In this document: piece by piece, positions 34,562-43,524 of the stretch
Layout of the letters: each line of letters starts with the position of its first letter
Position numbering within the stretch: the first letter of the stretch is position 1
NCBI RefSeq assembly: GCF_023195915.1
Contig: NZ_JALPRP010000001.1
Coordinates: 310,001-374,000, forward strand
Source of the DNA: Methanoculleus sp. 7T
GTDB lineage: Archaea; Halobacteriota; Methanomicrobia; Methanomicrobiales; Methanoculleaceae
DNA length: 64,000 bases
Reading direction: 5' to 3'
Notes under the pieces: model-generated
Databases searched by the model: none
What the model was told of the DNA's origin: nothing
The model's input: the letters and a program-made list of their open reading frames with translations, nothing else
Program-made: the position numbers and the translations under genes

Positions 34562-37428
34562 AAGACAGCATCCGGAACGTGGTGGACATGCTCGCCCCTG
34601 ACGGTGGCGTGGTCGAGGTCCGGGCGCTCGCCGACGGCGTCACCCACTCCGGCTACTTCGATGACTACGACGCCCTCGCCCGGGCCGTGGAGGCCCTTGA
34701 CGCCGACCCGGCGGTCGCCGGGATCTACGTCACCCTCAACGCGGTGAACCCCGCCCTCCTCGCCCGCCGAGCGAACCGGATCAAGATGCGGCTCTCCCGG
34801 AAGGATGCCACGACCGCCGACGCCGACATCATCCGCCGGCGCTGGTTCCCGGTCGACATCGACCCGGTCCGGCCAAGCGGGGTCTCATCGACAGACGAAG
34901 AGCACGCGGCCGCCCTCGCCGCTGCAGAGCAGATCGCCGCATACCTCGCGGAGCAAGGGTTCCCGGATCCGGTGCGGGCCGACTCCGGGAACGGCGCCCA
35001 CCTCCTCTACCGGGTAGATCTCCCGAACGACGAGGCGGCAACGGAGGTCGTGAAGGGTGCGCTTGCGACCCTCGACGCCCTCTTCTCGAACGAGACCGTG
35101 ACCGTCGATACCGCGAACCACAACGCCGCCCGGATCTGGAAACTCTATGGCACGCTCTCCCGGAAGGGCGACAACACACCGGAGCGGCCGCACCGGCGGG
35201 CGAAGATCCTCGCCGTGCCGAACGAGATCCGCACGATGCCCCGGAAGTATCTGGAGCACCTCGCCGGGCTCCTCCCCCGGGAAGAGCCTCCTGAACGGAA
35301 GAGAACGAACGGCAACGGCCCCGGCATCGACCTCGCCGCCTGGCTCCTCGACTACGGCATCGCCGTCCGGAGCACAAGACCCTACCGGGGCGGCACCCTC
35401 TACGTCCTCGATGAGTGCCCGTTCTCGTCGGCGCATAAGGACGGGGCGTTCGCGATCCAGTTCGCGAACGGCGCCATCTTCGCCGGTTGTCATCACGCAA
35501 GTTGCGGCGGGGGAGCGCAGCGCTGGCCGGAACTCAGGGAGAGGTATGAGCCGAAGCGGACCCGGATCCCGGAGAAAAAAACTGAGGTCCCGCCGCTTCC
35601 GCCGCCCGTTCTCATCGAGGATGAACATCAGGCGCGTGCCATCGAGATCCTCAAGAATGGTGACCCGCTCGCCTTCCTCCTCGACACCTTCAACAGGAGT
35701 CACGTCGGCGACCGGACCGTCGCGGAGTGCCTGATCATGTCCGTCGCTTCACAATCGGTGGCGAACACGAAAGGGCTGCATGTCTCCATCTCCGGCAACT
35801 CCGGCAAGGGGAAGAGCCACGCCTGCACGACGATGCTCAACCTCATCCCGGCGGACTACAAACTCACCGGCACCGTCTCGAACAAGGCGCTCTACTACGC
35901 CGACGACCTCCGGCCGGGGACGGTGATCCTCTTTGACGACACCTCGCTCTCCGACGACCTGCAGGAGGTTCTGAAGTCGGCCACCTCGTCCTTCCACGAA
36001 CCCATCGAGCACCGGACCGTTACAGCCGACCGGCAACTACGGGTCTGCGCGATACCCGAACGATGTGTCTGGTGGCTCGCGAAGGTCGAGAACCCCGGCG
36101 ACGACCAGGTGATGAACAGGATGTTGACGGTCTGGATCGACGACTCGGCCGAGCAGGACCGGCGCGTGCTCGAGCACCTCAAGCAGGTGGAGGCAGGTGC
36201 ATACCGGAGAGGCGACGACCCGAACGTCCTCACCGCCCGGGCGCTCTGGTCGATCGTGAAGCAGCACCGGATCTCCGTCCGCATCCCCTTCGCCCGACGG
36301 ATCCAGTTCTCGAACGTCGCGAACCGCAGGAACCCCGCGATGCTCTTCGACCTGATCAAGTGCCACGCGGCTCTGCGGTTCCTGCAGCGGGAGGGGAAGG
36401 AGACAGATGGGGAGTTTCGGATCGAGGCGACCCGGCAGGACTTCGATGCGGCGGCACGCCTCTACGCTGCAATCAACCAGGAGGGCGGCGGACAGGACTC
36501 GAAGATGACCCGGAACGAAGCAGCGGCGCTCGCCACTATCGCCCGGATGGGGTGGGAGACGTTCACCGTCCGGATGCTGCAGCAGGCGACGGGGTTGTCG
36601 TATCACCAGGTCCGGCGGATCCTGCAGGGCTACACCGCGAGGGGCACGGTCTACTGCGGGCTCCTCGAGAAGTGCCCGGCGCTCGCCGTGGTGGACGCGA
36701 CGGTCATCGATGAATCCACCGGGACGACCGTCCGCCGGCACGAGTCCCACTTCCAGTTCGACGCCGAGCGCTACCGGGAGTGGGTGGCAGAGCTCGCGGT
36801 CTGGCTGGAGGATGAGGGCGAGGGGGAGGATAACTCCCCACCGCCTTCTGATGGGAGTTGCAACGCGGGGGATGCATGTTGCAAAGAGGAGTGCAAAGAC
36901 GGTTGCAAAGAGATCGAGGAGGGCGAAAACGAGCAGGGAGGGGAGGATGGGAGAAACGGGAGCGATCCGGCAGAGATGAACAAGGATAGCCAGAGGTCGT
37001 TTGCAACAAATTCCGGATCACACGGTTCGCCTGATCCTGCTCCACGGGAAACACATCGTGAACGCATGCAAGTCCGTAGCGTACCGTGTGGTTCTCGAAC
37101 TGTTGCAAATGAAACGATCGAAAATGTCGATTCATCGATGAATCAAAAACATCTCAACGCACTAACGAGTTCTGGCGCGAAGAGCGTTTGCAACACTGTT
37201 TGCACCCCCCTTTGCAACACGGTTGCAACTGCTGCAAACGGTGTCCGGCCACTTTCCGGAGTGCTTGATCCGAGATCGTTTGCGCGGGTGCGGGTCGAGA
37301 TCGGCCGGTGCGATATCTGCGGCACCGCAAAAGCGGTCTACCGCTCCTCTGAAGCGCAGACGAAGGTCTGCGAGGGATGTTACTCGCGGTTGGTGAGGGA
37401 GGGGAACGCGAGGGTGGGGGTGCGGTGA
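34558..37428 (+). CDS. primase-polymerase/helicase replication protein
   Basis: 956 aa, GTG start overlapping the previous stop. The N-terminal archaeo-eukaryotic primase-like domain shows the metal motif WFPVDIDPVRPSG near residue 98, the S-G-x-G-x-H motif DSGNGAHLLYRVDL near 142, and ARIWKLYGT near 196. A Cys/His motif (GCHHASCGGG) lies near 310. An ATPase follows, with Walker A SGNSGKGKSHACTT near 412 and Walker B TVILFDDTSL. A helix-turn-helix-like stretch FTVRMLQQATGLSYHQVRRI lies near 665. A long linker contains unusual Cys clusters, and the C-terminus is a zinc finger (CDICGTAKAVY, VCEGCYSRL). It should initiate replication of the excised element. Confidence 0.8.
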   Translation: MKDSIRNVVDMLAPDGGVVEVRALADGVTHSGYFDDYDALARAVEALDADPAVAGIYVTLNAVNPALLARRANRIKMRLSRKDATTADADIIRRRWFPVDIDPVRPSGVSSTDEEHAAALAAAEQIAAYLAEQGFPDPVRADSGNGAHLLYRVDLPNDEAATEVVKGALATLDALFSNETVTVDTANHNAARIWKLYGTLSRKGDNTPERPHRRAKILAVPNEIRTMPRKYLEHLAGLLPREEPPERKRTNGNGPGIDLAAWLLDYGIAVRSTRPYRGGTLYVLDECPFSSAHKDGAFAIQFANGAIFAGCHHASCGGGAQRWPELRERYEPKRTRIPEKKTEVPPLPPPVLIEDEHQARAIEILKNGDPLAFLLDTFNRSHVGDRTVAECLIMSVASQSVANTKGLHVSISGNSGKGKSHACTTMLNLIPADYKLTGTVSNKALYYADDLRPGTVILFDDTSLSDDLQEVLKSATSSFHEPIEHRTVTADRQLRVCAIPERCVWWLAKVENPGDDQVMNRMLTVWIDDSAEQDRRVLEHLKQVEAGAYRRGDDPNVLTARALWSIVKQHRISVRIPFARRIQFSNVANRRNPAMLFDLIKCHAALRFLQREGKETDGEFRIEATRQDFDAAARLYAAINQEGGGQDSKMTRNEAAALATIARMGWETFTVRMLQQATGLSYHQVRRILQGYTARGTVYCGLLEKCPALAVVDATVIDESTGTTVRRHESHFQFDAERYREWVAELAVWLEDEGEGEDNSPPPSDGSCNAGDACCKEECKDGCKEIEEGENEQGGEDGRNGSDPAEMNKDSQRSFATNSGSHGSPDPAPRETHRERMQVRSVPCGSRTVANETIENVDSSMNQKHLNALTSSGAKSVCNTVCTPLCNTVATAANGVRPLSGVLDPRSFARVRVEIGRCDICGTAKAVYRSSEAQTKVCEGCYSRLVREGNARVGVR
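36857..37240. repeat. TTGCAA/TTTGCAA words clustered inside the primase gene, iteron-like
   Basis: Two clusters occur in the linker-coding part of the gene: about four TTGCAA or TGCAAAG words at 36857-36910, and five to six TTTGCAA/TTGCAAC/TTTGCACC words at 37186-37240, with isolated copies near 37000 and 37103. They encode odd Cys-Asn/Cys-Lys patches (for example CNTVCTPLCNTV), suggesting that the DNA word rather than the protein is selected. This could be an origin embedded in the replication gene. Similar words form the clusters at 18408-18733. Confidence 0.45.
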
Positions 37429-37445
37429 GCGGCGGCCTGAAGAGG

Positions 37446-37709
37446 CTATCGAGGGGCCTCGCATACTCTTCGGGCTGCTTCCAATGTTATCGGTTCCCAC
37501 TCGCGATCCAGGGTGATGTCATCCCAGGCAAAGCCCGTGGCACGGAGCAGGTTCCGAATCTCGACACCTATTCCAAAGTGATGCATGATCAGCCAGTCGG
37601 GCTCTCTCGATATCTCTTCGTAAAATTGCAGTAGCATCTCCCTGGGAACTGCCCCGATGAGATGTTGAACCGCCTGCTCGCGCTCCTTTTCACTGATGCA
37701 GAGGTGCAT
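37446..37709 (-). CDS. DUF6794-like small protein
   Basis: 87 aa. The segment DWLIMHHFGIGVEIRNLLRA matches the H-x-H-F-G-x-G-x-x-I-R-N-x-L-R pattern of the DUF6794 family, a widespread small protein of unknown function. GAGGAGAG precedes the ATG by a few bases. Its start overlaps the end of the upstream membrane-protein gene by 20 bp, so the two are co-translated. Confidence 0.65.
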   Translation of the reverse strand: MHLCISEKEREQAVQHLIGAVPREMLLQFYEEISREPDWLIMHHFGIGVEIRNLLRATGFAWDDITLDREWEPITLEAARRVCEAPR

Positions 37710-37944
37710 TATCTCTCCTCGAAGAGACGTACTTTATCAAAACCCATATCTGTACCGCGAACCACAACGCTGCCGCGATGAAAAGCAAATAGTAGCCCAA
37801 CGGGAAAATGAACGAATCCACCAAGTATGGGAATGCGTAGGTCCACTGTGGGTTTGCGATTCTGACTAGCATGGCTGCGATGAAAAACCGGAATACCCAC
37901 TCAGTGGGGTAAAGGAGGTCTCTAGCGGTTACCTCTGGGTTCAT
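37690..37944 (-). CDS. small membrane protein, 84 aa
   Basis: Two to three hydrophobic helices: VFRFFIAAMLVRI, FIFPLGYYLLFIAAALWF and AVQIWVLIKYV. The N-terminal RDLLYPTEWVFRFF motif is repeated in a frameshifted relative at 60263-60492 (RDWRNLLYPAER), so this is an element-borne family. A TATA-like TTTTTAAATAA on the minus strand (37963-37974) lies about 25 bp upstream of the ATG, consistent with a leaderless mRNA. Function unknown. Confidence 0.6.
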   Translation of the reverse strand: MNPEVTARDLLYPTEWVFRFFIAAMLVRIANPQWTYAFPYLVDSFIFPLGYYLLFIAAALWFAVQIWVLIKYVSSRRDNAPLHQ

Positions 37945-38103
37945 GTGATGCTCTATGCCACTGTTATTTAAAAAGATGTAGCTCTTGGGAGGTAGGTTTC
38001 AATGAAGGAGATCCTTAAAGCAACGCATCCAAGGCCACAGATGACCCACCCTAACTCTCACGCTTTGTTATTGTTACATTGAAAAATCCGGATATCTTTA
38101 TAC

Positions 38104-38559
38104 TTACTGCCCTTCCCCTTGACCTGCTTCCATGATCCTCTGATAGTCTTCTTCCGGGATTTCACGCATTGCCTGGCCACGAATATGCCCGGACCACATC
38201 TTCTTATTCGTGATGAACTTCATATCCGGGATAAGTGGCTTGAACTCAACCGGCGGATCGAATATCTTTACGGGCCTGAGTTTGATCCGAAGCGGGAAGA
38301 GCTCATCGCCGAGTTTCGCTGGTGAGATGAATATTCGCGACGAGTTCTCATGCATCTTTGACGTCACCTCGAATGATCCGGTAATTGCTGGAGGGAGAAC
38401 TTCCTTATCGACTATTTTCTGCCCCACATAGATCAGGATCGTATCGCCAAGTTGTACTCGATTGATAGCATTGATGCTGCGCCTCGGCACTCCCCATATG
38501 TGTTTCTTAATGACAACATCCGAGTTTTCCCGGTTAGATATCGCGAGCCAGCGAGTCAT
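38104..38559 (-). CDS. EVE domain protein (second copy)
   Basis: 151 aa from the ATG at 38559; the longer frame to 38658 has no support in the paralogue. It matches the EVE protein at 20098 almost end to end (MTRWLAISNRENSDVVIKKH, WGVPRRSINAINRVQLGD, NKKMWSGHIRGQAMREIPEE). It sits directly upstream of, and divergent from, the element's type I restriction operon, just as copy 1 sits beside the chromosomal type I operon. A base-modification reader working with the restriction system is a reasonable inference. Confidence 0.82.
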   Translation of the reverse strand: MTRWLAISNRENSDVVIKKHIWGVPRRSINAINRVQLGDTILIYVGQKIVDKEVLPPAITGSFEVTSKMHENSSRIFISPAKLGDELFPLRIKLRPVKIFDPPVEFKPLIPDMKFITNKKMWSGHIRGQAMREIPEEDYQRIMEAGQGEGQ

Positions 38560-38701
38560 ATACCCTGATTTCGAATTCTCGCATATAAGATCTTGTTTAC
38601 AGTCCTCCTCGCCAATTGAAATGGAAAGAATTATATTCAGTAGCATGCAATAAGGCATTGTTTGTAGGGCCCTATAAACAATAAATTATAGGATCAATTA
38701 A

Positions 38702-39301
38702 ATGATAGAAAAAAAAGCCATACAAAATGAGTTGCGCCACCTCATAACAGACGTGGTGCGCGGAGTAGCGGTTCGAACCCCCAAGATTTCTGACGCAGAC
38801 ACTGTCGAGGTCATCAATATCAAGGATATCAACGATGGCCGAATAGATACAGCATCTCTTGAGAAACGAGTCGTCACGAGTGCAAAAAGCAGCAATTACG
38901 AGGCCATCCGAGAAGGAGACATTGTCATAGCAACTCGTGGACCGCAGTTCAGGGTAGGTGTTGCCGATAAGCAGGCCGAAGGGCACCTAATAACTTCTAA
39001 CCTCATTGCCCTTCGCCTCGACCAGCAGAAGGTACTCCCAGGGGTGCTCGCCGCCTATCTCAACAGTCCCGATGGCCAGCACAATCTGACGGCTATATCG
39101 AAGGGCGTAACTGTCCCCTCGATCGGCCAGAAAGAACTCCTCGGCATCACGGTGCCTCTCCCCCCGATGGAGGCGCAGCAGCACATCAAGGACTACCTGC
39201 AGTCGACCGAAGATTACCTCACGACGTTGCGGGCAGAGGAGGAGACAGTAAAGAAGATCCGGGACTATGCCATATTCCGCTCATTCGAGGTGAAGGTATG
39301 A
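38702..39301 (+). CDS. half-length type I specificity (S-like) protein
   Basis: 199 aa with one recognition domain (IREGDIVIATRGPQFRVGVA, VLPGVLAAYLNSPDGQHNL, GVTVPSIGQKELLGITVPLP) followed by a single helical spacer (PMEAQQHIKDYLQSTEDYL, LRAEEETVKKIRDYAIF). Full S subunits have two of each; half-length ones can dimerise. It overlaps the next gene (M-like) by an ATGA junction. The operon also has a full S gene (42268), so this is an extra specificity unit, probably belonging to the degenerate M-like protein that follows. Confidence 0.75.
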   Translation: MIEKKAIQNELRHLITDVVRGVAVRTPKISDADTVEVINIKDINDGRIDTASLEKRVVTSAKSSNYEAIREGDIVIATRGPQFRVGVADKQAEGHLITSNLIALRLDQQKVLPGVLAAYLNSPDGQHNLTAISKGVTVPSIGQKELLGITVPLPPMEAQQHIKDYLQSTEDYLTTLRAEEETVKKIRDYAIFRSFEVKV

Positions 39302-40716
39302 GACCTGCCCTCGATACTGTTGCTAACTGGATCTGGGAGGCGTTTGATCCGGTTCGTTCACTCATGAGCCCGAGTGAGGCCTACCCCTACCTCCTCGGAA
39401 TCATTGGACTGAAACGCTTCTCTGATCAGGGCGGCGATGACGTTGTCCGGTGGCACGAACTCGCACCCGAACAGTACGATCTGGGTTCTGCTCTGAACGC
39501 AGCGCTGGCCAGGGTCGAAGCGGCATGTCCAGAATATCGGGGATGGTTTAGTGATCTGGACTATAACCACAGAACCCTTGGGGGGCACCAGGCTTGGAAC
39601 CGGCTCTGGCAGTCCGCCGTAACCGCTGTAGGAGAGTTCAATTTTGCCGCCCTGCTGGAAGAAGATCCGCAGGCGATTCACGACCTTTGTATCAAACTCA
39701 ATGAATTGGTTTCCCGGGCGAGCAGCGCAAAGGGAGAGTTTGAAACGCCGGACTGTCTCGCCACCCTCATGTCTGTGCTGCTCGCCCCCCATAATGGCCA
39801 GTCAGTCTACGATCCCTTCTGTAGCAGTGGCACCACCCTCCTCCGGGTAGCGTCTCGGACGAGAGACCATGACCCGGATGCTCACCTTGCTCTGTACGCC
39901 GAAACAAGGTTTCTTGAGGCTGCCCGGAAGACGCATCTCAATCTGTTTGCTGCGGGAGAGCGTGGCGCGCATGTCGCCTCTGGAGATATCATCGCCCGGC
40001 CGGGGTTCACTGACGGGCGACAGGTGAAGACCTTCGACAGGATACTCTGCACCATTCCCTTCGGGGCAAAGAGTTGGGGGGAGGAGATCGCGACCTACGA
40101 CCCCTTCGGCCGGTTTGTCTACGGCATCCCCCCCGCAACCCAGGGCGACTTCGCATATCTGCAACACTGTATTGCATCACTTTCTGACGACGGGGTACTC
40201 GTCGCGGTGGTGTCGCCATCGCTGCTCTTTAAGGAGAGGCGCGAGGGAGAAATCCGGCGCCGGATTGTCGAGGCCGATTGTATTGAGGCTGTAATCCGTC
40301 TTCCGCCCAAAATCTATCTCCAGACATCAATCCCCGTTGTCCTACTGGTGATCCGGCGGACGAAACCTGAAGCCCGGCGGGGTAAGATCCTGTTCATTGA
40401 TGCATCGAAGGGATTCCTACAGGGGAGATCGCAGAATGCCCTCCGCGACGAGGATATCACGGCAATTGAAAAAGCCTATAACGCCTTTGGCGAAATAAAG
40501 GGATATAGCGCTGTAGGTTCAATCAAAACAATTGCGGAACACGGCTTCAATCTTGATGTCTCAGACTATGTCGTGGAAGTACCGGATCTTGCAGTGGCGC
40601 TCGACCTCGAAGGCGCGGTCCAGGAACTTGACGAATTACACCAGCGGCGAGCCGGGCAATATGAGGAGATGCGTGCAACGTTGGCGAGACTTATGAAACA
40701 CATGGAGGCGGAATAA
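39298..40716 (+). CDS. HsdM-like N6 methylase with degenerate catalytic motif
   Basis: 472 aa. It has the HsdM layout: helical N-terminus ([19 protein letters not shown]), [17 protein letters not shown], motif [18 protein letters not shown], and a C-terminal HsdM-like tail. In place of motif IV (N-P-P-F) it reads [18 protein letters not shown], so the catalytic Asn and first Pro are lost. Transfer of a methyl group therefore looks unlikely, while AdoMet binding (DPFCSSG) may persist. It is coupled to the half-S gene before it and overlaps the canonical hsdM start by one base. A DNA-binding or regulatory role within the complex is inferred. Confidence 0.75.
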   Translation: MRPALDTVANWIWEAFDPVRSLMSPSEAYPYLLGIIGLKRFSDQGGDDVVRWHELAPEQYDLGSALNAALARVEAACPEYRGWFSDLDYNHRTLGGHQAWNRLWQSAVTAVGEFNFAALLEEDPQAIHDLCIKLNELVSRASSAKGEFETPDCLATLMSVLLAPHNGQSVYDPFCSSGTTLLRVASRTRDHDPDAHLALYAETRFLEAARKTHLNLFAAGERGAHVASGDIIARPGFTDGRQVKTFDRILCTIPFGAKSWGEEIATYDPFGRFVYGIPPATQGDFAYLQHCIASLSDDGVLVAVVSPSLLFKERREGEIRRRIVEADCIEAVIRLPPKIYLQTSIPVVLLVIRRTKPEARRGKILFIDASKGFLQGRSQNALRDEDITAIEKAYNAFGEIKGYSAVGSIKTIAEHGFNLDVSDYVVEVPDLAVALDLEGAVQELDELHQRRAGQYEEMRATLARLMKHMEAE

Positions 40717-42278
40717 TGGCAAAAAGTAACGGAAACCGCGCAAATGGGGATGGCGCAGTACTTGGGTTTGAGAATAAGCTCTGGAACGCAGCGGATAAAC
40801 TCCGGTCGAACATGGATGCGGCCGAGTACAAGCATGTTGTCCTCGGGCTCTTCTTCCTCAAATATATTTCAGATACGTTTGAAGAGCAGCACGCAAAACT
40901 GACGGCACTACGGGATCAGGGTGCCGATCCTGAAGATCCCGACGAGTACCTCGCGGAAAATGTCTTCTGGGTGCCAAAGGAGGCACGCTGGGCGTTCCTC
41001 CAGGCGAACGCGAAGGGCCCGGAGATTGGAGTGCTGGTCGACCAGGCGATGGAAGCGATCGAGAAGAAGAACCCATCGCTGAAGCATGTTCTGCCGAAAG
41101 ACTATGCACGGCCGGCGCTGGACAAGACCCGCCTGGGTGAGCTGATCGACCTGGTCGGCGGGATTACTGTCGGGAACCGCGAGGCTCGCTCGCATGATGT
41201 GCTCGGGCGGGTGTATGAGTATTTCCTTGCCCAGTTTGCGAGTGCGGAGGGGAAACAGAGCGGGCAATTCTATACTCCTCGTCACATCGTGAGGACCCTT
41301 GTAGCAATGCTCGCCCCATACCAGGGTCGCATCTATGATCCCTGCTGTGGCTCGGGCGGGATGTTTGTGCAGAGCGAGAAGTTTGTAGAAGCCCACGGTG
41401 GCCGGCGGAACGACATCAGCGTCTACGGTCAAGAGTCAAACCCGACAACCTGGCGGCTGGCGAAGATTAACCTTGCCATCAGAGGAATCGAGGGGAACCT
41501 CGGGGAGCAGCACGCTGACAGTTTCAAAGACGATCTCCACAAGACGCTGAAGGCCGACTACATCCTCGCCAACCCACCTTTTAATATGAAGGACTGGGGA
41601 GGAGAGGGGCTCCAGGACGATGTGCGGTGGAAGTACGGCATCCCGCCGAAGAACAACGCAAACTTTGCTTGGATGCAACACATGATCCACCACCTTGCCC
41701 CTACAGGGCTTGCGGGGATTGTGCTTGCCAACGGCTCAATGTCCTCGAACACATCGGGTGAGGGGGAGATCCGCAAGAACATCATTGAGGCCGATCTAGT
41801 GGATTGCATGGTAGCACTCCCGGGCCAACTCTTCTACTCAACCCAGATCCCAGCCTGCCTCTGGATCCTGGCGCGAGACAAAAAGAACCACCGCTTCCGC
41901 GACCGCCGCCGCCAGATCCTCTTCATCGATGCCCGGAAGATGGGGGAGATGGTGGACCGCACCCACCGTATCCTGACCGACGAGGATATCAACCGGATCG
42001 CGGGGACTTACCATGCTTGGCGGGGCGACCCTGACCCCGGGGAGTATAAGGATGTGCCAGGGTTCTGCCGGATTGTGACCGTTGAGGAGGTCGCAGAGCA
42101 CGGGTACGTACTGACGCCTGGGCTGTACGTGGGGGCCGAGGAGGTCGAGGACGGCGGGGAGCCGTTTGAGGAGACGATGGCTGAACTTACTACTGAACTG
42201 TACGAGCAGATGGCCGAGGCCGACGAACTTAACGCAACAATTCGTCAAAATCTAGAGGTGCTAGGCTATGGCGAGTGA
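40716..42278 (+). CDS. hsdM: type I DNA methyltransferase M subunit (element copy)
   Basis: 520 aa with all motifs: N-terminal [36 protein letters not shown], motif [19 protein letters not shown], and motif [19 protein letters not shown]. It should be the active N6-adenine methylase of the five-gene system. It overlaps the full-length hsdS by 11 bp. It is not closely similar to the chromosomal hsdM at 23069, so the two systems have independent origins. Confidence 0.93.
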   Translation: MAKSNGNRANGDGAVLGFENKLWNAADKLRSNMDAAEYKHVVLGLFFLKYISDTFEEQHAKLTALRDQGADPEDPDEYLAENVFWVPKEARWAFLQANAKGPEIGVLVDQAMEAIEKKNPSLKHVLPKDYARPALDKTRLGELIDLVGGITVGNREARSHDVLGRVYEYFLAQFASAEGKQSGQFYTPRHIVRTLVAMLAPYQGRIYDPCCGSGGMFVQSEKFVEAHGGRRNDISVYGQESNPTTWRLAKINLAIRGIEGNLGEQHADSFKDDLHKTLKADYILANPPFNMKDWGGEGLQDDVRWKYGIPPKNNANFAWMQHMIHHLAPTGLAGIVLANGSMSSNTSGEGEIRKNIIEADLVDCMVALPGQLFYSTQIPACLWILARDKKNHRFRDRRRQILFIDARKMGEMVDRTHRILTDEDINRIAGTYHAWRGDPDPGEYKDVPGFCRIVTVEEVAEHGYVLTPGLYVGAEEVEDGGEPFEETMAELTTELYEQMAEADELNATIRQNLEVLGYGE

Positions 42279-43524
42279 AAACCAAGCTAAACTTGGAGAA
42301 GTTGCTCAAATCATCATGGGTCAATCGCCGCCTGGCTACACTTATAATGAAGAGGGGCGAGGAACTCCCTTCTTTCAGGGTGTGAAGGATTTCGGTTATC
42401 GCTTTCCTACACCGCGAGTCTACTGCACGGCTCCAACCAGAGTAGCAGAGCCATGTGACATACTTCTAAGTGTGCGTGCTCCCATTGGACGAATTAATAC
42501 TGCAACAGAAAGATGTGCTATTGGGCGTGGTCTCGCGATAATCCGCCCAAAAGATCCAGATGATGCACGTTATATTGAGTATGTGCTTCGTGATTTGGAA
42601 CCTTACTTGAGAAGTTTAGAGGGCGGCGGCTCTGTCTTTGGTAATGCCAAACGTTCAGACCTGGAGACCATACACTTGCTATGGCCTGACAAACTTCATC
42701 GGATGCATACCGCCTGCATTCTCTCCTCCCTCGACGACAAGATCGAAATCAACCACCGCATGAACGCCACCCTTGAGGCCATGGCGCGGGTGATCTTCAA
42801 GTCCTGGTTCATGGACTTCGACCCGGTGCGGGCAAAGATGGAGGGCAGGGAGCCCGCCGGGATGAATGCGGAGACGGCGGCGCTATTTCCAGACGAGTTA
42901 GAGACGGTGGATGGGCAAGAGGTGCCTAAAGGATGGATGATTGGTAAATTAGGGGATGTTGCAGAAAATATTCGACGCAACATTCAATCAATGGATATTG
43001 GCGCCGATACCAACTACATTAGCCTAGCAGAAATGCCTCGAAAATCCATAGCATTAGATACATGGGTGAAAGCAGGAAAAATCGACAGTAACAAATTCCA
43101 GTTCCAAGCGGGAGAATTTCTCTTTGGTAAATTGAGACCCTACTTCCATAAAGTCGGTGTCGCACCGATTGATGGCGTATGCTCTACAGACATCCTTGTC
43201 ATTGTCCCTAAAAGCCAAATCTTAAATGCCTTCACATTAGCCCAAATTTCGAGCAGTCCTTTCATAGATTTTGTAAATCAATCAGCTACTGGGACGAAAA
43301 TGCCAAGAACAAACTGGGACACAATGGCTAGGTACACGATAGTTTTACCCTCTGCCGAGGTTCTCGGAGCATTCGAGCGGGCTGTTGGCCCGATGTTAAA
43401 ACAGATTCAAAATAACATCATCCAATCCCGCACCCTCGCCACCATCCGCGACACCCTCCTCCCGAAGCTCATCTCCGGCGAGATCCGCGTCCCTGACGCC
43501 ATGCTGGAGGCGGCGGAGGCATGA
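42268..43524 (+). CDS. hsdS: type I specificity subunit S (element copy)
   Basis: 418 aa. Recognition domain 1 ([19 protein letters not shown] onwards) is followed by the central spacer ([39 protein letters not shown]), a second recognition domain ([17 protein letters not shown] onwards), and the C-terminal spacer ([20 protein letters not shown]). Both recognition domains are AT-richer than the spacers. It overlaps hsdM and hsdR by short junctions. Specificity not predictable. Confidence 0.92.
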   Translation: MASENQAKLGEVAQIIMGQSPPGYTYNEEGRGTPFFQGVKDFGYRFPTPRVYCTAPTRVAEPCDILLSVRAPIGRINTATERCAIGRGLAIIRPKDPDDARYIEYVLRDLEPYLRSLEGGGSVFGNAKRSDLETIHLLWPDKLHRMHTACILSSLDDKIEINHRMNATLEAMARVIFKSWFMDFDPVRAKMEGREPAGMNAETAALFPDELETVDGQEVPKGWMIGKLGDVAENIRRNIQSMDIGADTNYISLAEMPRKSIALDTWVKAGKIDSNKFQFQAGEFLFGKLRPYFHKVGVAPIDGVCSTDILVIVPKSQILNAFTLAQISSSPFIDFVNQSATGTKMPRTNWDTMARYTIVLPSAEVLGAFERAVGPMLKQIQNNIIQSRTLATIRDTLLPKLISGEIRVPDAMLEAAEA

